A DNA stretch of 64,000 nucleotides from Saprospiraceae bacterium (GTDB lineage Bacteria; Bacteroidota; Bacteroidia; Chitinophagales; Saprospiraceae). How positions within the stretch are numbered: the first letter of the stretch is position 1; every line of letters begins with the position of its first letter. The stretch is from assembly GCA_026129545.1 (NCBI GenBank), contig JAHCHX010000004.1, positions 186,001-250,000 of the forward strand, read 5' to 3'. Shown here piece by piece: positions 35,329 through 42,661 of this stretch. Both the position numbers and the translations under genes were made by a program. Under the pieces are notes generated by a model that did no database searches, was not told the origin of the DNA, and saw only the letters and a program-made list of their open reading frames with translations.

Positions 35329-35361
35329 CAAAGTTAAAAAGGTTTATTTTGTATTTGTCAA
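35329..35361 (-). promoter_or_regulatory. Candidate promoter on minus strand (TTG-N22-TAACTTTG)
   Basis: CAAAGTTA at 35329-35336 reads TAACTTTG on the minus strand, and CAA at 35359-35361 reads TTG, 22 nt away. Spacing fits the Bacteroidota pattern. A transcript would meet the hairpin at 35276-35290 after about 40 nt. Confidence 0.35.
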
Positions 35362-35423
35362 GTCGGATGGGCTGTTTTTTTGATAAAGGCCAAAATTTAT
35401 TTCAACAAAAGGCGAAAATGCAG

Positions 35424-36083
35424 TTATCGAAAAGCTCGCGTCATCTCGCGTTTGCCCGGCGGGCCTTGTAGCCGCTCCACGGCGAACCCCACCTTTTTGA
35501 GTGTCCGCTTGAAGTGGCCTTGCGCGCAATAGGTGACGAGCACGCCTTCGGTTTTAAGCGCCCGATACATATTGGCAAAGACTTCTTCCGTCCACAATTC
35601 GGGTTGGGCTTGTGGGGCAAAGGCATCGAAATAGATAAGGTCGAAGGTGTCTGGTTGTTCAAATTCCTCGATGCGGTGTTTTCTTTTTTCAAAAACAAAA
35701 TGCTCGGAAAGGGGGTGTGGCACTGCCCATTCGCACTGGTGAAGCGCGAGGAAGTCGGCGCTGCGCTCGGGGCAGCCCAAGCCAATTGGGTAGTTGAGCG
35801 CGTGTGTCTCCTCTTCCGGCACGGGGTATGCCTCCAAGCCCAAATAACGGACGTTCAGATTGCGGCGCTCGGCCTCCAGCCACGTCATGAAAGCGTTCAG
35901 CCCGGTGCCAAAACCCGTTTCCAAGATGGCAATATCGCGCTGAACGGCGGCCTTGTAGCGCAACCCTGCGGCGATAAAGACATGGGCCGACTCTGTCACC
36001 GCACCGAATTTGGAGTGATAAGTGACACCATATTGTTCGGAATAAATGGAGTGGGAGCCGTCTTGGGTGGTGATGAGTGGCAT
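35424..36083 (-). CDS. mnmD: tRNA 5-methylaminomethyl-2-thiouridine methyltransferase (MnmD)
   Basis: 219 residues, matching the stand-alone methyltransferase domain of bifunctional MnmC. Motifs: DGSHSIYSEQYGVTYHSKFG (N-terminal DUF752 motif), ILETGFGTGLNAFM (SAM-binding), FDLIYFDAFAPQAQPELWTE and GPPGKREMTRA near the C-terminus. It methylates the aminomethyl group at wobble U34 of certain tRNAs using S-adenosylmethionine. The FAD-oxidase half of MnmC is absent, as expected for Bacteroidota MnmD. Its upstream region is occupied by repeat B1. Confidence 0.9.
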   Translation of the reverse strand: MPLITTQDGSHSIYSEQYGVTYHSKFGAVTESAHVFIAAGLRYKAAVQRDIAILETGFGTGLNAFMTWLEAERRNLNVRYLGLEAYPVPEEETHALNYPIGLGCPERSADFLALHQCEWAVPHPLSEHFVFEKRKHRIEEFEQPDTFDLIYFDAFAPQAQPELWTEEVFANMYRALKTEGVLVTYCAQGHFKRTLKKVGFAVERLQGPPGKREMTRAFR

Positions 36084-36099
36084 AGGGTTCGAAGGTTTG

Positions 36100-36310
36100 C
36101 CTTGATTCGCTAAGATTTGTCAGAAGACCATGATTGCTCTTCATGATTTCAGCTATTCTCGGTTTGTAAGAGTTGTCCTCTTTGTTTTTGAGATGTCACC
36201 CCTCTATTCTTCCGGGATGACACCTCTGAACCCGACAAAGCGAGAATCGCTGTCATGATTTTGAACAGATTGTGCTTTTAACCATGTCCAAAACTTGGCG
36301 GTGCAAAGGA
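36100..36310 (+). repeat. Repeat B1: family B element with ~95-nt internal insertion
   Basis: Starts with CCTTGATTCGCTAAG.TTTGTC and ends with TTTTGAACAGATTG.GCTTTT, CCATGTCCAAAACTTGGCGG. Its halves match B2, B3 and B4 (each about 100 bp). The middle (about 36150-36250) is unique to this copy and is flanked by an inverted pair ATTCTCGGTTTGT / ACAAAGCGAGAAT (12/13), suggesting either a second nested insertion or the ancestral longer form. Confidence 0.65.
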
Positions 36311-36313
36311 TAT

Positions 36314-36341
36314 AAAAAAGGGCGAGCCTTGCGGCCCGCCC
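36314..36341 (-). terminator. Intrinsic terminator of the 190-aa outer-membrane gene
   Basis: Stem GGGCGAGCC (36320-36328) and GGCCCGCCC (36333-36341), one mismatch, loop TTGC, with an A-run at 36314-36319 that is a T-run on the minus strand. It lies 37 nt after the stop of the minus-strand gene at 36378. Confidence 0.7.
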
Positions 36342-36377
36342 AGATTTGTTTTTTTTGATGTTGTTGCTTTTTCGCCA

Positions 36378-36950
36378 TCATTTTTTGCTGCCGCCAAAAC
36401 GATAGCCCAAGGAAAGACGTCCCAGTATGTCAACGTTGAGCAATGGTATATCGCTTGTGTCCACGGTGTTGCCGTTTTCGTCCTCGAACGTGCGGACAAG
36501 GTTGCGCCCGATGCCAAGCCCCAGTTCAAAGACGATGTTTTTTCTGGACACCCATTTGTAGCCGGTATAAAAACCGAGGGCGAGCTTTACGTTTTTGATT
36601 TTTTCCCTGCTGGAGCTCGAGTTGTCTTTCAGCGTGGCCGTGCCAGCGCCGTAGCGCAAATAGCCACCGATTGCCCAGCGGTCAATGCCGTCTTCGGGAT
36701 TGAAATAGTATTTGCCCAAAGCCCGAATGCCAACTGCATTGTTCCGGTAGCCTCCGCCTTCGACATCAAAGCTCTGGAAATTGTAGCCTAAGCCAGTTTC
36801 CACGCCAAAGTCATTCGACACGCCAAATTCTGCGGTCAAATCGAGGTTACTGAAAAGAATTCCAATCGGGTTGATTTGAACGTCAACCTGTGCATGGCTG
36901 ACAGCATTCATTGCCAGCATGGCAAGTGTAAAAAAGAGGATTTTTTTCAT
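36378..36950 (-). CDS. Small outer-membrane beta-barrel protein
   Basis: 190 residues with a signal peptide (ILFFTLAMLAMNAVSHAQ) and about eight amphipathic strands: DVQINPIGILFSNLDLTAEF, GVETGLGYNFQSFDV, VGIRALGKYYFNPE, LALGFYTGYKWV and a terminal LGRLSLGYRFG. This resembles OmpA-like 8-stranded or DUF3575-type barrels of Bacteroidota. Function unknown. It has its own terminator, and a MITE lies upstream of it. Confidence 0.75.
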   Translation of the reverse strand: MKKILFFTLAMLAMNAVSHAQVDVQINPIGILFSNLDLTAEFGVSNDFGVETGLGYNFQSFDVEGGGYRNNAVGIRALGKYYFNPEDGIDRWAIGGYLRYGAGTATLKDNSSSSREKIKNVKLALGFYTGYKWVSRKNIVFELGLGIGRNLVRTFEDENGNTVDTSDIPLLNVDILGRLSLGYRFGGSKK

Positions 36951-37016
36951 GTTGAGATAATTGTTTTAATTAAGAAGTGGTTTGCTGCTTTTCTTTTTTG
37001 TGTTGAGCTCTATTAG

Positions 37017-37174
37017 ACTTGTTGCGGTGGAGGCCTTTGGTGAAGGGAAAGCCCTTTTTCCGACTGGCTTCGTTAAATTTTTCACCGAATATGCCCGATT
37101 TCGACTGCAAAATTTGCCTTGTCAGTCGAAAAAATGACAATCCCCTTCACTCAAAGCCCTCCACCGCAACAAGT
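37017..37174. mobile_element. 158-bp MITE with ~30-bp terminal inverted repeats and target duplication
   Basis: The left end, ACTTGTTGCGGTGGAGG, then CTTTGGTGAAGGG, is mirrored at the right end (CCCTTCACTCAAAG, then CCCTCCACCGCAACAAGT). CTATTAG flanks both sides directly (37010-37016 and 37175-37181) as a 7-bp target-site duplication (possibly 8 bp). Inside is a further inverted pair TTTCGACTG / CAGTCGAAA. No coding capacity. It fills most of the gap between the outer-membrane gene and purE. Confidence 0.8.
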
Positions 37175-37194
37175 CTATTAGTGGTTAGATAGCC

Positions 37195-37677
37195 TTATTG
37201 GCGCTCTATTTTCGCTGCTTTTTCCAGCACTGCTGTCTCAAGCGATTTTTTGAATGCTCTGACGCGCTCAAACAGATTTGAGTTGCAAGTGGCCAAAATT
37301 TGTGCGGCCAAAATGCCTGCATTGCGGCCCGCGTTGAGGGCTACTGTCGCCACTGGCACGCCCTCCGGCATTTGCAGGATGGAGAGGATGCTATCCCAGC
37401 CGTCGAGCGAGTTGGAGGATTTCACGGGCACACCGATGACTGGCAAGGGCGAGATGGCGGCCACCATGCCCGGCAGGTGTGCCGCGCCGCCTGCCCCGGC
37501 GATGATGACGCGGATGCCGCGCTCGTGGGCGGTGCGAGCGAACTGGAACATTCGGTCGGGCGTGCGGTGTGCCGATACGATGCTGAGCTCGAAGGGTACT
37601 TCGAGTTCGGTGAGTACATCTGCTGCCTTCTGCATGATGGGCAGGTCTGAGTCAGACCCCATGATGATGGAAACCAT
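37195..37677 (-). CDS. purE: N5-carboxyaminoimidazole ribonucleotide mutase (PurE)
   Basis: 160 residues from the ATG at 37677 (MVSIIMGSDSDLPIMQKAAD); the frame continues upstream into the A2/B2 repeats but has no family match there. Class I PurE motifs: MGSDSDLPIMQKAADVL, IVSAHRTPDRMFQFAR, VIIAGAGGAAHLPGMVAA and PVIGVPVKSSNSLDGWDSIL. It moves the carboxyl group of N5-CAIR to make CAIR in purine synthesis. It is downstream of purK on the same strand, but 233 bp of nested repeat elements separate them. Confidence 0.96.
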   Translation of the reverse strand: MVSIIMGSDSDLPIMQKAADVLTELEVPFELSIVSAHRTPDRMFQFARTAHERGIRVIIAGAGGAAHLPGMVAAISPLPVIGVPVKSSNSLDGWDSILSILQMPEGVPVATVALNAGRNAGILAAQILATCNSNLFERVRAFKKSLETAVLEKAAKIERQ

Positions 37678-37703
37678 GATGGTGATTGGTTGAGTGGTTG
37701 ATT

Positions 37704-37925
37704 GAGGCCGTCTCGCAAGTTTATACCTTGATTCGCTAGGTTTGTTAGATGAACATGACTGATGTTCTTGATTTTGAACAGATTGCGATTGCAGCCATGT
37801 CCAAAACCTAACGGCGCGAAGTGTAAATTTTGGCAGGATTAACAAGATTTACAGGTTTTTTTACCAGAAAAAGGGCGCGAATCTTGTCAATTCTGTCAAA
37901 CAAACATGACTTATGAGGCATCCTC
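37704..37925. mobile_element. Element A2: family A element interrupted by repeat B2
   Basis: Ends GAGGCCGTCTCGCAAGT (left) and, read from the right, GAGGATGCCTCATAAGT. Outside the B2 insert (37724-37823) it aligns with A1, including GGCAGGATTAACAAGATTTA and GAATCTTGTCAATTCTGTC. Its right end runs into purK: the last five codons of purK (EDAS and the stop) lie in the element. Confidence 0.75.
37724..37823 (+). repeat. Repeat B2: 100-bp family B element nested in A2
   Basis: TACCTTGATTCGC at the start and CGGCGCGAAGTG at the end, matching B1, B3 and B4. Comparison with A1 and A3 shows it interrupts CAAGTTTAAATTTT, with TA on both sides, compatible with insertion at a TA dinucleotide. Confidence 0.65.
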
Positions 37926-39074
37926 AGTGGATTTCACTTTCAGTTTTTCTTTGACAAATGTCGCCTTTTCGATGACTTCTTCCGCCGTTTGGGCGGTAAT
38001 CGTCGCGTGGCCCATTTTCCGAAACGGCGATGTGAGCGCCTTGCCGTAGAGGTGGATGTGGACACCGCCGAGTGCCAGGCATTCCTCCACGCCTTCGTAG
38101 CGGACGGGGCCTTTGTGGCCGGGCGCGCCAAGCAGGTTGAGCATGGCGGCGGGCATGAGTTGTTCCGTCGGGCCGAGGGGCAGGTTGCAGATGGCTCGCA
38201 GGTGTTGCTGGAATTGACTGGTGGCCGCGCTGTCGAGCGTGTGGTGGCCGCTGTTGTGGGGGCGCGGGGCGACTTCGTTCACAAGTAGTTGGCCGTCTTT
38301 TGTCAAAAACATTTCCACCGCGAGCAGGCCGCAAATATCGAAGGTGCGAATGACTTTTTCAGCCAAAGCCTCAGCTTCGGCAATTGCCAACGGCGACACG
38401 CGCGCAGGGCAAAGGAGCAATTCAACGAGGTTTGCCTCTGGGTGAAAATCCATTTCCACTGGTGGGAACACTGTCACTTCGTTGTTGGCGTTGCGTGCCG
38501 CGACGACGGCTATTTCGGTCTGGATGGGCGCGAGTTCCTCGGCAAGGCAAGCGCCGGGCAGCAGTTTTTTGTCCAAATCTTCCGCTGTGCGCAAGATGGC
38601 GACACCTTTTCCGTCGTAGCCAGCCGTCCTTGACTTTTGCACAAGTGGCAGTTCCCACTTTCCTTCCTCGACGGCTTTTTTCAGTTTTTTTTCATCGTCA
38701 AACAACTCGAATCGCGCCGTCGGGATATCGTTGTCGCGATAAAATGTTTTTTGCAGGCCTTTGTCCTTGATGATATCGAGGGCATGGGGGTAGGGGTGCA
38801 CGGTTTTGCCCATGCGCTCCAACTCGCGGAGGGCATCGGTGTTGACGTGTTCAATCTCGATGGTCAGGAGGTCTTTGTCGCGGCCAAAGGCCAGCACGTC
38901 GTCGTAGTTGTTGAAATTGCCTGCCGTGAATCCGGCACAGACTTGCGCTGCGGGGTAGTCGGGGGAAGCATCGAGGATGTAGGTCTTAAAATCCCAATTG
39001 GCTGCCGCGAGACAGAGCATTTTGCCCAGCTGCCCGCCGCCGAGTATGCCGATTTTTTGCGTCGTGGAGAACAT
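37911..39074 (-). CDS. purK: 5-(carboxyamino)imidazole ribonucleotide synthase (PurK)
   Basis: 387 residues from the ATG at 39074 (MFSTTQKIGILGGGQLGKML). ATP-grasp motifs: PTARFELFDDEKKLKKAVEE, LVQKSRTAGYDGKGV, CLAEELAPIQTEIAVVAARN, LLAVEMFLTKDGQLLVNEVA, then PRPHNSGHHTLDSAATSQFQ. It makes N5-CAIR from AIR, ATP and bicarbonate, the step before PurE. A CACCTTTG box (one base off consensus) lies 5 nt upstream. The C-terminus is unusual: its last codons and stop come from the end of repeat element A2. Confidence 0.96.
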   Translation of the reverse strand: MFSTTQKIGILGGGQLGKMLCLAAANWDFKTYILDASPDYPAAQVCAGFTAGNFNNYDDVLAFGRDKDLLTIEIEHVNTDALRELERMGKTVHPYPHALDIIKDKGLQKTFYRDNDIPTARFELFDDEKKLKKAVEEGKWELPLVQKSRTAGYDGKGVAILRTAEDLDKKLLPGACLAEELAPIQTEIAVVAARNANNEVTVFPPVEMDFHPEANLVELLLCPARVSPLAIAEAEALAEKVIRTFDICGLLAVEMFLTKDGQLLVNEVAPRPHNSGHHTLDSAATSQFQQHLRAICNLPLGPTEQLMPAAMLNLLGAPGHKGPVRYEGVEECLALGGVHIHLYGKALTSPFRKMGHATITAQTAEEVIEKATFVKEKLKVKSTEDAS

Positions 39075-39153
39075 GGCGCAAAGGTGAGGGGAAATCAAAT
39101 CAATTCGATGCGTGTTTTTTGATTTCCTCGACCAAAGTGTCGCTTCTCTCAAT

Positions 39154-40380
39154 CTACTCTTGCTTGAATGGGTGTCGAGGCACCCATTCTTCCACTGGCT
39201 TGAGGTATTCGAGAATGGTGCCGGTGAATCTGTTGGTGAGGGGGTTTTGGTGTCGCAGATAGCACCAGAGTTGGTGGGGTGTTGCGCCTATTGAGCTCTT
39301 TATTTCCAGAGCAGTGCGCGCGAACACGATGTCGCGGCATTGGCAGTCGAGGCCGAATTGTACCATGTCGTAGAGGCAGTTGAGGTACAGTTGGCGCTCG
39401 TGATTGAGAGCTTTGTCGTAGCCGAGGAAGTGGGCCTCGAGTTCGTCGCCGTTTTGAATGGTGGTGTAGAAAGCGACGATTCGCCCTGCCTCATAGTAGG
39501 CAAACATTCTGAAATGGTCTGGCAGTTCGCGTTTGAGTGCCAAGAGGTATTGCTCATTGAGGTCCACCATGTTGAAGCCTGCGTTTTTTGCTACCTCTTT
39601 GTAGAGGGTGTAGATGTGTGGCAGTTCGCGCTGTATTTCCAACAGCGTGAGTTCGCGCTTTTCTACGCCGTCGCGTTTTTTGAAAGCTCTTTTTGCCCGC
39701 GTCCGGTATTTGGTTGACATGGCGGCGAGGTAGCCGTCGAAGTCTGGGAAGTTCAGGTGCAGCACCATATTGGGCTGAATGTCAAACTCGACAAAGCCTT
39801 TTTTTATCAGGGCACGGCGCTGTTCGAGGCGGGCCGAGGAGATGTCTTTCACGAGGATGACGGGCATTCGGGTGCCCTCGCGCCCCATGATGTCCACCAC
39901 GTCGTCAAGTCCTTTTTCCAGCAGTTCGATGGCTGTTTTGGGCGCTATTTTTTGCTCGTCGAAATAGTAGCCGTGTTCGCCCGTCAGCAGCATGTTGCCG
40001 CAAATGAGGATGTCGGCTGCGGCCTTGCCGGCCACCCATCGTTTGAACCACTTGGCTAATCCGTTGAAGAAACAAGGGTCTTTGGTCTGTGCGCTGAGGT
40101 CTGCGATGTTGTCGTCGCCCTTGAAATACTTGACTTGGCAAATGGCCACGCCTACCGGTTCGTCGGCTCGGTAAAAAACGAGATAGCCAAACCGCATCCC
40201 CATGGGTGGGTTGGCTTCGAGAACGGAGAGGTACTTTCGCTGCAAAAAAAGGTCGTGAGTGGGAGCGGCGGCATCCCAGTCGCGCCCGGCGGCTTCTATG
40301 GAGCGAAAAAAACTGTAGCGGAGTCGTGTGGTTGGCGCAGTTTCGCCAGCGATTTGGACGGAGACAGAGGTGGCGCACAT
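39154..40380 (-). CDS. GNAT-fold protein of the peptidogalycan/FemAB-like family
   Basis: 408 residues from the ATG at 40380, the first ATG after the ppa stop; the frame extends upstream, but that part overlaps ppa. Sequence pattern of PF04339-type GNAT proteins: FGYLVFYRADEPVGVAICQV, ADILICGNMLLTGEHGYYFD, VILVKDISSARLEQRRALIK and the C-terminal acetyltransferase part FRMFAYYEAGRIVAFYTTIQ and LQYLNCLYDMVQ-like LYLNCLYDMVQFGL. Members are predicted N-acyl or aminoacyl transferases; some act on peptidoglycan or lipids, but the substrate is unproved. Probably co-transcribed with ppa upstream. Start confidence is low. Confidence 0.7.
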   Translation of the reverse strand: MCATSVSVQIAGETAPTTRLRYSFFRSIEAAGRDWDAAAPTHDLFLQRKYLSVLEANPPMGMRFGYLVFYRADEPVGVAICQVKYFKGDDNIADLSAQTKDPCFFNGLAKWFKRWVAGKAAADILICGNMLLTGEHGYYFDEQKIAPKTAIELLEKGLDDVVDIMGREGTRMPVILVKDISSARLEQRRALIKKGFVEFDIQPNMVLHLNFPDFDGYLAAMSTKYRTRAKRAFKKRDGVEKRELTLLEIQRELPHIYTLYKEVAKNAGFNMVDLNEQYLLALKRELPDHFRMFAYYEAGRIVAFYTTIQNGDELEAHFLGYDKALNHERQLYLNCLYDMVQFGLDCQCRDIVFARTALEIKSSIGATPHQLWCYLRHQNPLTNRFTGTILEYLKPVEEWVPRHPFKQE

Positions 40381-40447
40381 GGCGGTTGGTGGCAAAGTGA
40401 TTTGGTGCGGCAAAGAAAACGCCCAACCGTCGAAATGGTTGCTCTCA

Positions 40448-40984
40448 TTAGACCAACTGCCATTTTTTAACTTCCGCGATGGCGGCGTTTTCGTCGCTCC
40501 ATCCCATGAGGAGCATGGTGCCAAGCCCGTCGTAGTGCAGGAAAAACTGTTCGATGATGTGGCGGGCGGCGCTGTATTCCATTTGAAATTCGCGCCAGTT
40601 GGTGGCACGGATGATGCGTAGGGAGGGTTCTGCGGGAATGGCCAAGACCTTATGGTCGAGTTCGCCCAAGTCTTTTAGCAACAGCAAGCCAATGGGGAGC
40701 ACCTCGATGACGGTGCCGGTGGGCAGGTGTTCGCTCAGCACCAACACGTCGAGTGGGTCGCCGTCGCCGCCGATTGCCTTGTCCATGTGGGTGGAGGGGA
40801 TGAAGCCGTAGTTTGTCGGATAGGGCAGAAAATCAACCTTGCGGTCGTGATTGTCGCGCACGTCGTTCTTGAATCGGTGGCTTTTTTTGTCGTACTCAAA
40901 TTTGGTGTTCGTTCCGGCGGGTATTTCCACGACGGCGTTCAGCAGGCTGGTTTTGGAAAAAGCAGGCAATGCAAGATAGTCCAT
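40448..40984 (-). CDS. ppa: Inorganic pyrophosphatase (family I)
   Basis: 178 residues from the ATG at 40984 (MDYLALPAFSKTSLLNAVVE); the open frame upstream of it is not family-like. Motifs: VEIPAGTNTKFEYDKKSHRF, PYPTNYGFIPSTH and GGDGDPLDVLVLSEHLPTGT, which carries the metal-binding aspartates. It splits pyrophosphate into phosphate and drives biosynthesis. Soluble and cytosolic. It lies upstream of the GNAT-like gene and is divergent from the arsenosugar-associated gene at 41170. Confidence 0.95.
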   Translation of the reverse strand: MDYLALPAFSKTSLLNAVVEIPAGTNTKFEYDKKSHRFKNDVRDNHDRKVDFLPYPTNYGFIPSTHMDKAIGGDGDPLDVLVLSEHLPTGTVIEVLPIGLLLLKDLGELDHKVLAIPAEPSLRIIRATNWREFQMEYSAARHIIEQFFLHYDGLGTMLLMGWSDENAAIAEVKKWQLV

Positions 40985-41169
40985 GAAATTCTTTTCGATT
41001 GATGGTGATAGAAATGTCCTGACGAGAACAATTGCTCTCCAAAGCGCAAAAATCCAAGTCGCTGCGCAGAAATTGAACTTTATTTGCCCACATAAAAATC
41101 CGAACGCGGCGGCAACTCGTATCTCTGCTTCGTGTTTCAAGAAACAACTCACTAACGCACACATTTTTT

Positions 41170-41508
41170 ATGTCAAAAAAGCACTACTTCGACCCCGAAG
41201 ACCTTAAAAAATTCGGCAACATCGGCGAATGGCAAAAACCAATGGCAGACAAATTTTTCAGCTGGTACGGCGAAGTCTTCAAGGAGGGCGCACTCACCGA
41301 GCGGGAAAAAGCCCTCATCGCCCTTGCCGTGGCGCACACGGTGCAATGCCCTTACTGTATTGATGCTTATACGACCGACTGTTTGGCAAAAGGCTCTGAC
41401 GAGGAGCAAATGATGGAGGCTGTGCATGTGGCGGCGGCTATCCGCGCGGGGTCGAGCCTCGTGTTTTCCACCCAAATGATGAACCACGCCAAGGATATGA
41501 CCATGTGA
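41170..41508 (+). CDS. Arsenosugar-associated AhpD/carboxymuconolactone-like peroxidase-type protein
   Basis: 112 residues with the AhpD-type redox motif QCPYCIDAY (Cys60, Cys63) and family pattern LTEREKALIALAVAHTVQCP and AIRAGSSLVFSTQMMNHA. This matches the small protein that commonly lies immediately beside the arsenosugar radical SAM gene in bacteria. Possible roles are redox protection or handling of thiol-bound arsenic; the biochemical role is not established. It is 51 nt upstream of arsS and probably in one operon. Confidence 0.85.
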   Translation: MSKKHYFDPEDLKKFGNIGEWQKPMADKFFSWYGEVFKEGALTEREKALIALAVAHTVQCPYCIDAYTTDCLAKGSDEEQMMEAVHVAAAIRAGSSLVFSTQMMNHAKDMTM

Positions 41509-41559
41509 CAGGGGTCATCCAGCCGCTCATTTAGTCACGAGTCATCAATCACCTGCATC

Positions 41560-42630
41560 ATGGGTATCCATCAACGAACAAAATCCTTGGCCTCGCGCCA
41601 TAGCGACCTCGCCGACACTTTTTTTCAGCTAAAAGTGCTCAATGGCAAGGAAGCGACCGACGTGCGATTCCCGGCCTTTTCCGAAGTCATCAAGCAAGCA
41701 AGCTTCCCCGACGGGAAGTTGCGACCTACGCGCATCGAGATTTTTCAAGTCAACGTGGGCAAACTCTGCAACCAATCCTGCGCACACTGCCATGTGGATG
41801 CCGGACCCGACCGCAAGGAGGAAAATATGAGCCGCGAAAATTTCGAGCGGTGCCTCGACATCCTCGCTCGCTACGATATCCCAACGGTGGATATCACGGG
41901 CGGCGCGCCGGAATTGAACCCGCATTTTCGCTGGTTTGTGGCCGAATGCCGAAAGTTAGGCAAGCACATCATGGACCGCTGCAACCTGACGGTCGTCGTT
42001 TCCAACAAAAAACACCACGATTTGCCCGAATTTTTCGCTGAACACGGCGTGGAGGTCGTGTCGTCGCTGCCGCATTATTCTGCCTTGCGCACCGACGCGC
42101 AACGCGGCGACGGGGTGTTTGAGGATTCTATCAAGGCGATGCGGATGCTCAACGCCGTGGGCTACGGAAAAGAAGACACAGGGTTGAAATTCAATCTCGT
42201 CTATAACCCCACGGGCATTTTTTTGCCGGGCAATCAAGCAGCTTTGGAGGCGGAGTTCAAGCGTCAGCTCAAGCGCAAACACGACGTGGAGTTCAACCAC
42301 CTTTTCGCCATCACGAATATGCCGATTAGCCGCTTCCTCGATTATTTGCTGGAAACAGGCAATTACGAGACGTATATGCAGACCTTGCTGGATGCCTTCA
42401 ATCCCACAGCGGTGGCGGGTGTCATGTGTCGCAACACGATTTCCGTCAGCTGGGATGGCTACCTCTACGATTGTGACTTCAACCAAATGCTCGACCTGAA
42501 GGTGGCTGGCCCCAGCCACCTCCGCGATTTTGATTTGGAGGCGCTGGAGCGCCGCGACATCGTGCTCAATCAGCATTGTTTCGGATGCACCGCAGGCGCA
42601 GGCTCGAGTTGCGGGGGACAAGTGGCGTGA
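41560..42630 (+). CDS. arsS: Arsenosugar biosynthesis radical SAM protein ArsS
   Basis: 356 residues. The radical SAM cluster is CNQSCAHCHVDAGPDR (Cys70, Cys74, Cys77; CxxxCxxC), followed by TVDITGGAPELNPHFRWFV. The C-terminus has CFGCTAGAGSSCGGQVA, typical of ArsS with its extra Cys-rich end, and a DUF3641-like region (CRNTISVSWDGYLYDCDFNQ). ArsS makes 5-deoxy-5-dimethylarsinoyl-riboside, using the 5'-deoxyadenosyl radical on dimethylated arsenic. The methyltransferase ArsM that would supply dimethylarsenic is not in this window. It lies downstream of the AhpD-like gene; element A3 follows. Confidence 0.92.
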   Translation: MGIHQRTKSLASRHSDLADTFFQLKVLNGKEATDVRFPAFSEVIKQASFPDGKLRPTRIEIFQVNVGKLCNQSCAHCHVDAGPDRKEENMSRENFERCLDILARYDIPTVDITGGAPELNPHFRWFVAECRKLGKHIMDRCNLTVVVSNKKHHDLPEFFAEHGVEVVSSLPHYSALRTDAQRGDGVFEDSIKAMRMLNAVGYGKEDTGLKFNLVYNPTGIFLPGNQAALEAEFKRQLKRKHDVEFNHLFAITNMPISRFLDYLLETGNYETYMQTLLDAFNPTAVAGVMCRNTISVSWDGYLYDCDFNQMLDLKVAGPSHLRDFDLEALERRDIVLNQHCFGCTAGAGSSCGGQVA

Positions 42631-42661
42631 GGTGCGTGGTTAGGGTGGGTGTTCCACAGAG

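Noticed and set aside
37678..37845. Upstream extension of purE
   Set aside because: The extra codons come from repeats A2 and B2; PurE proteins begin at the MVSIIMGSDSD motif.
40381..40608. N-terminal extension of the GNAT-like gene into ppa
   Set aside because: It lies on top of the ppa coding sequence, which is clearly real, and adds Ser/Thr/Pro-rich sequence without family support.
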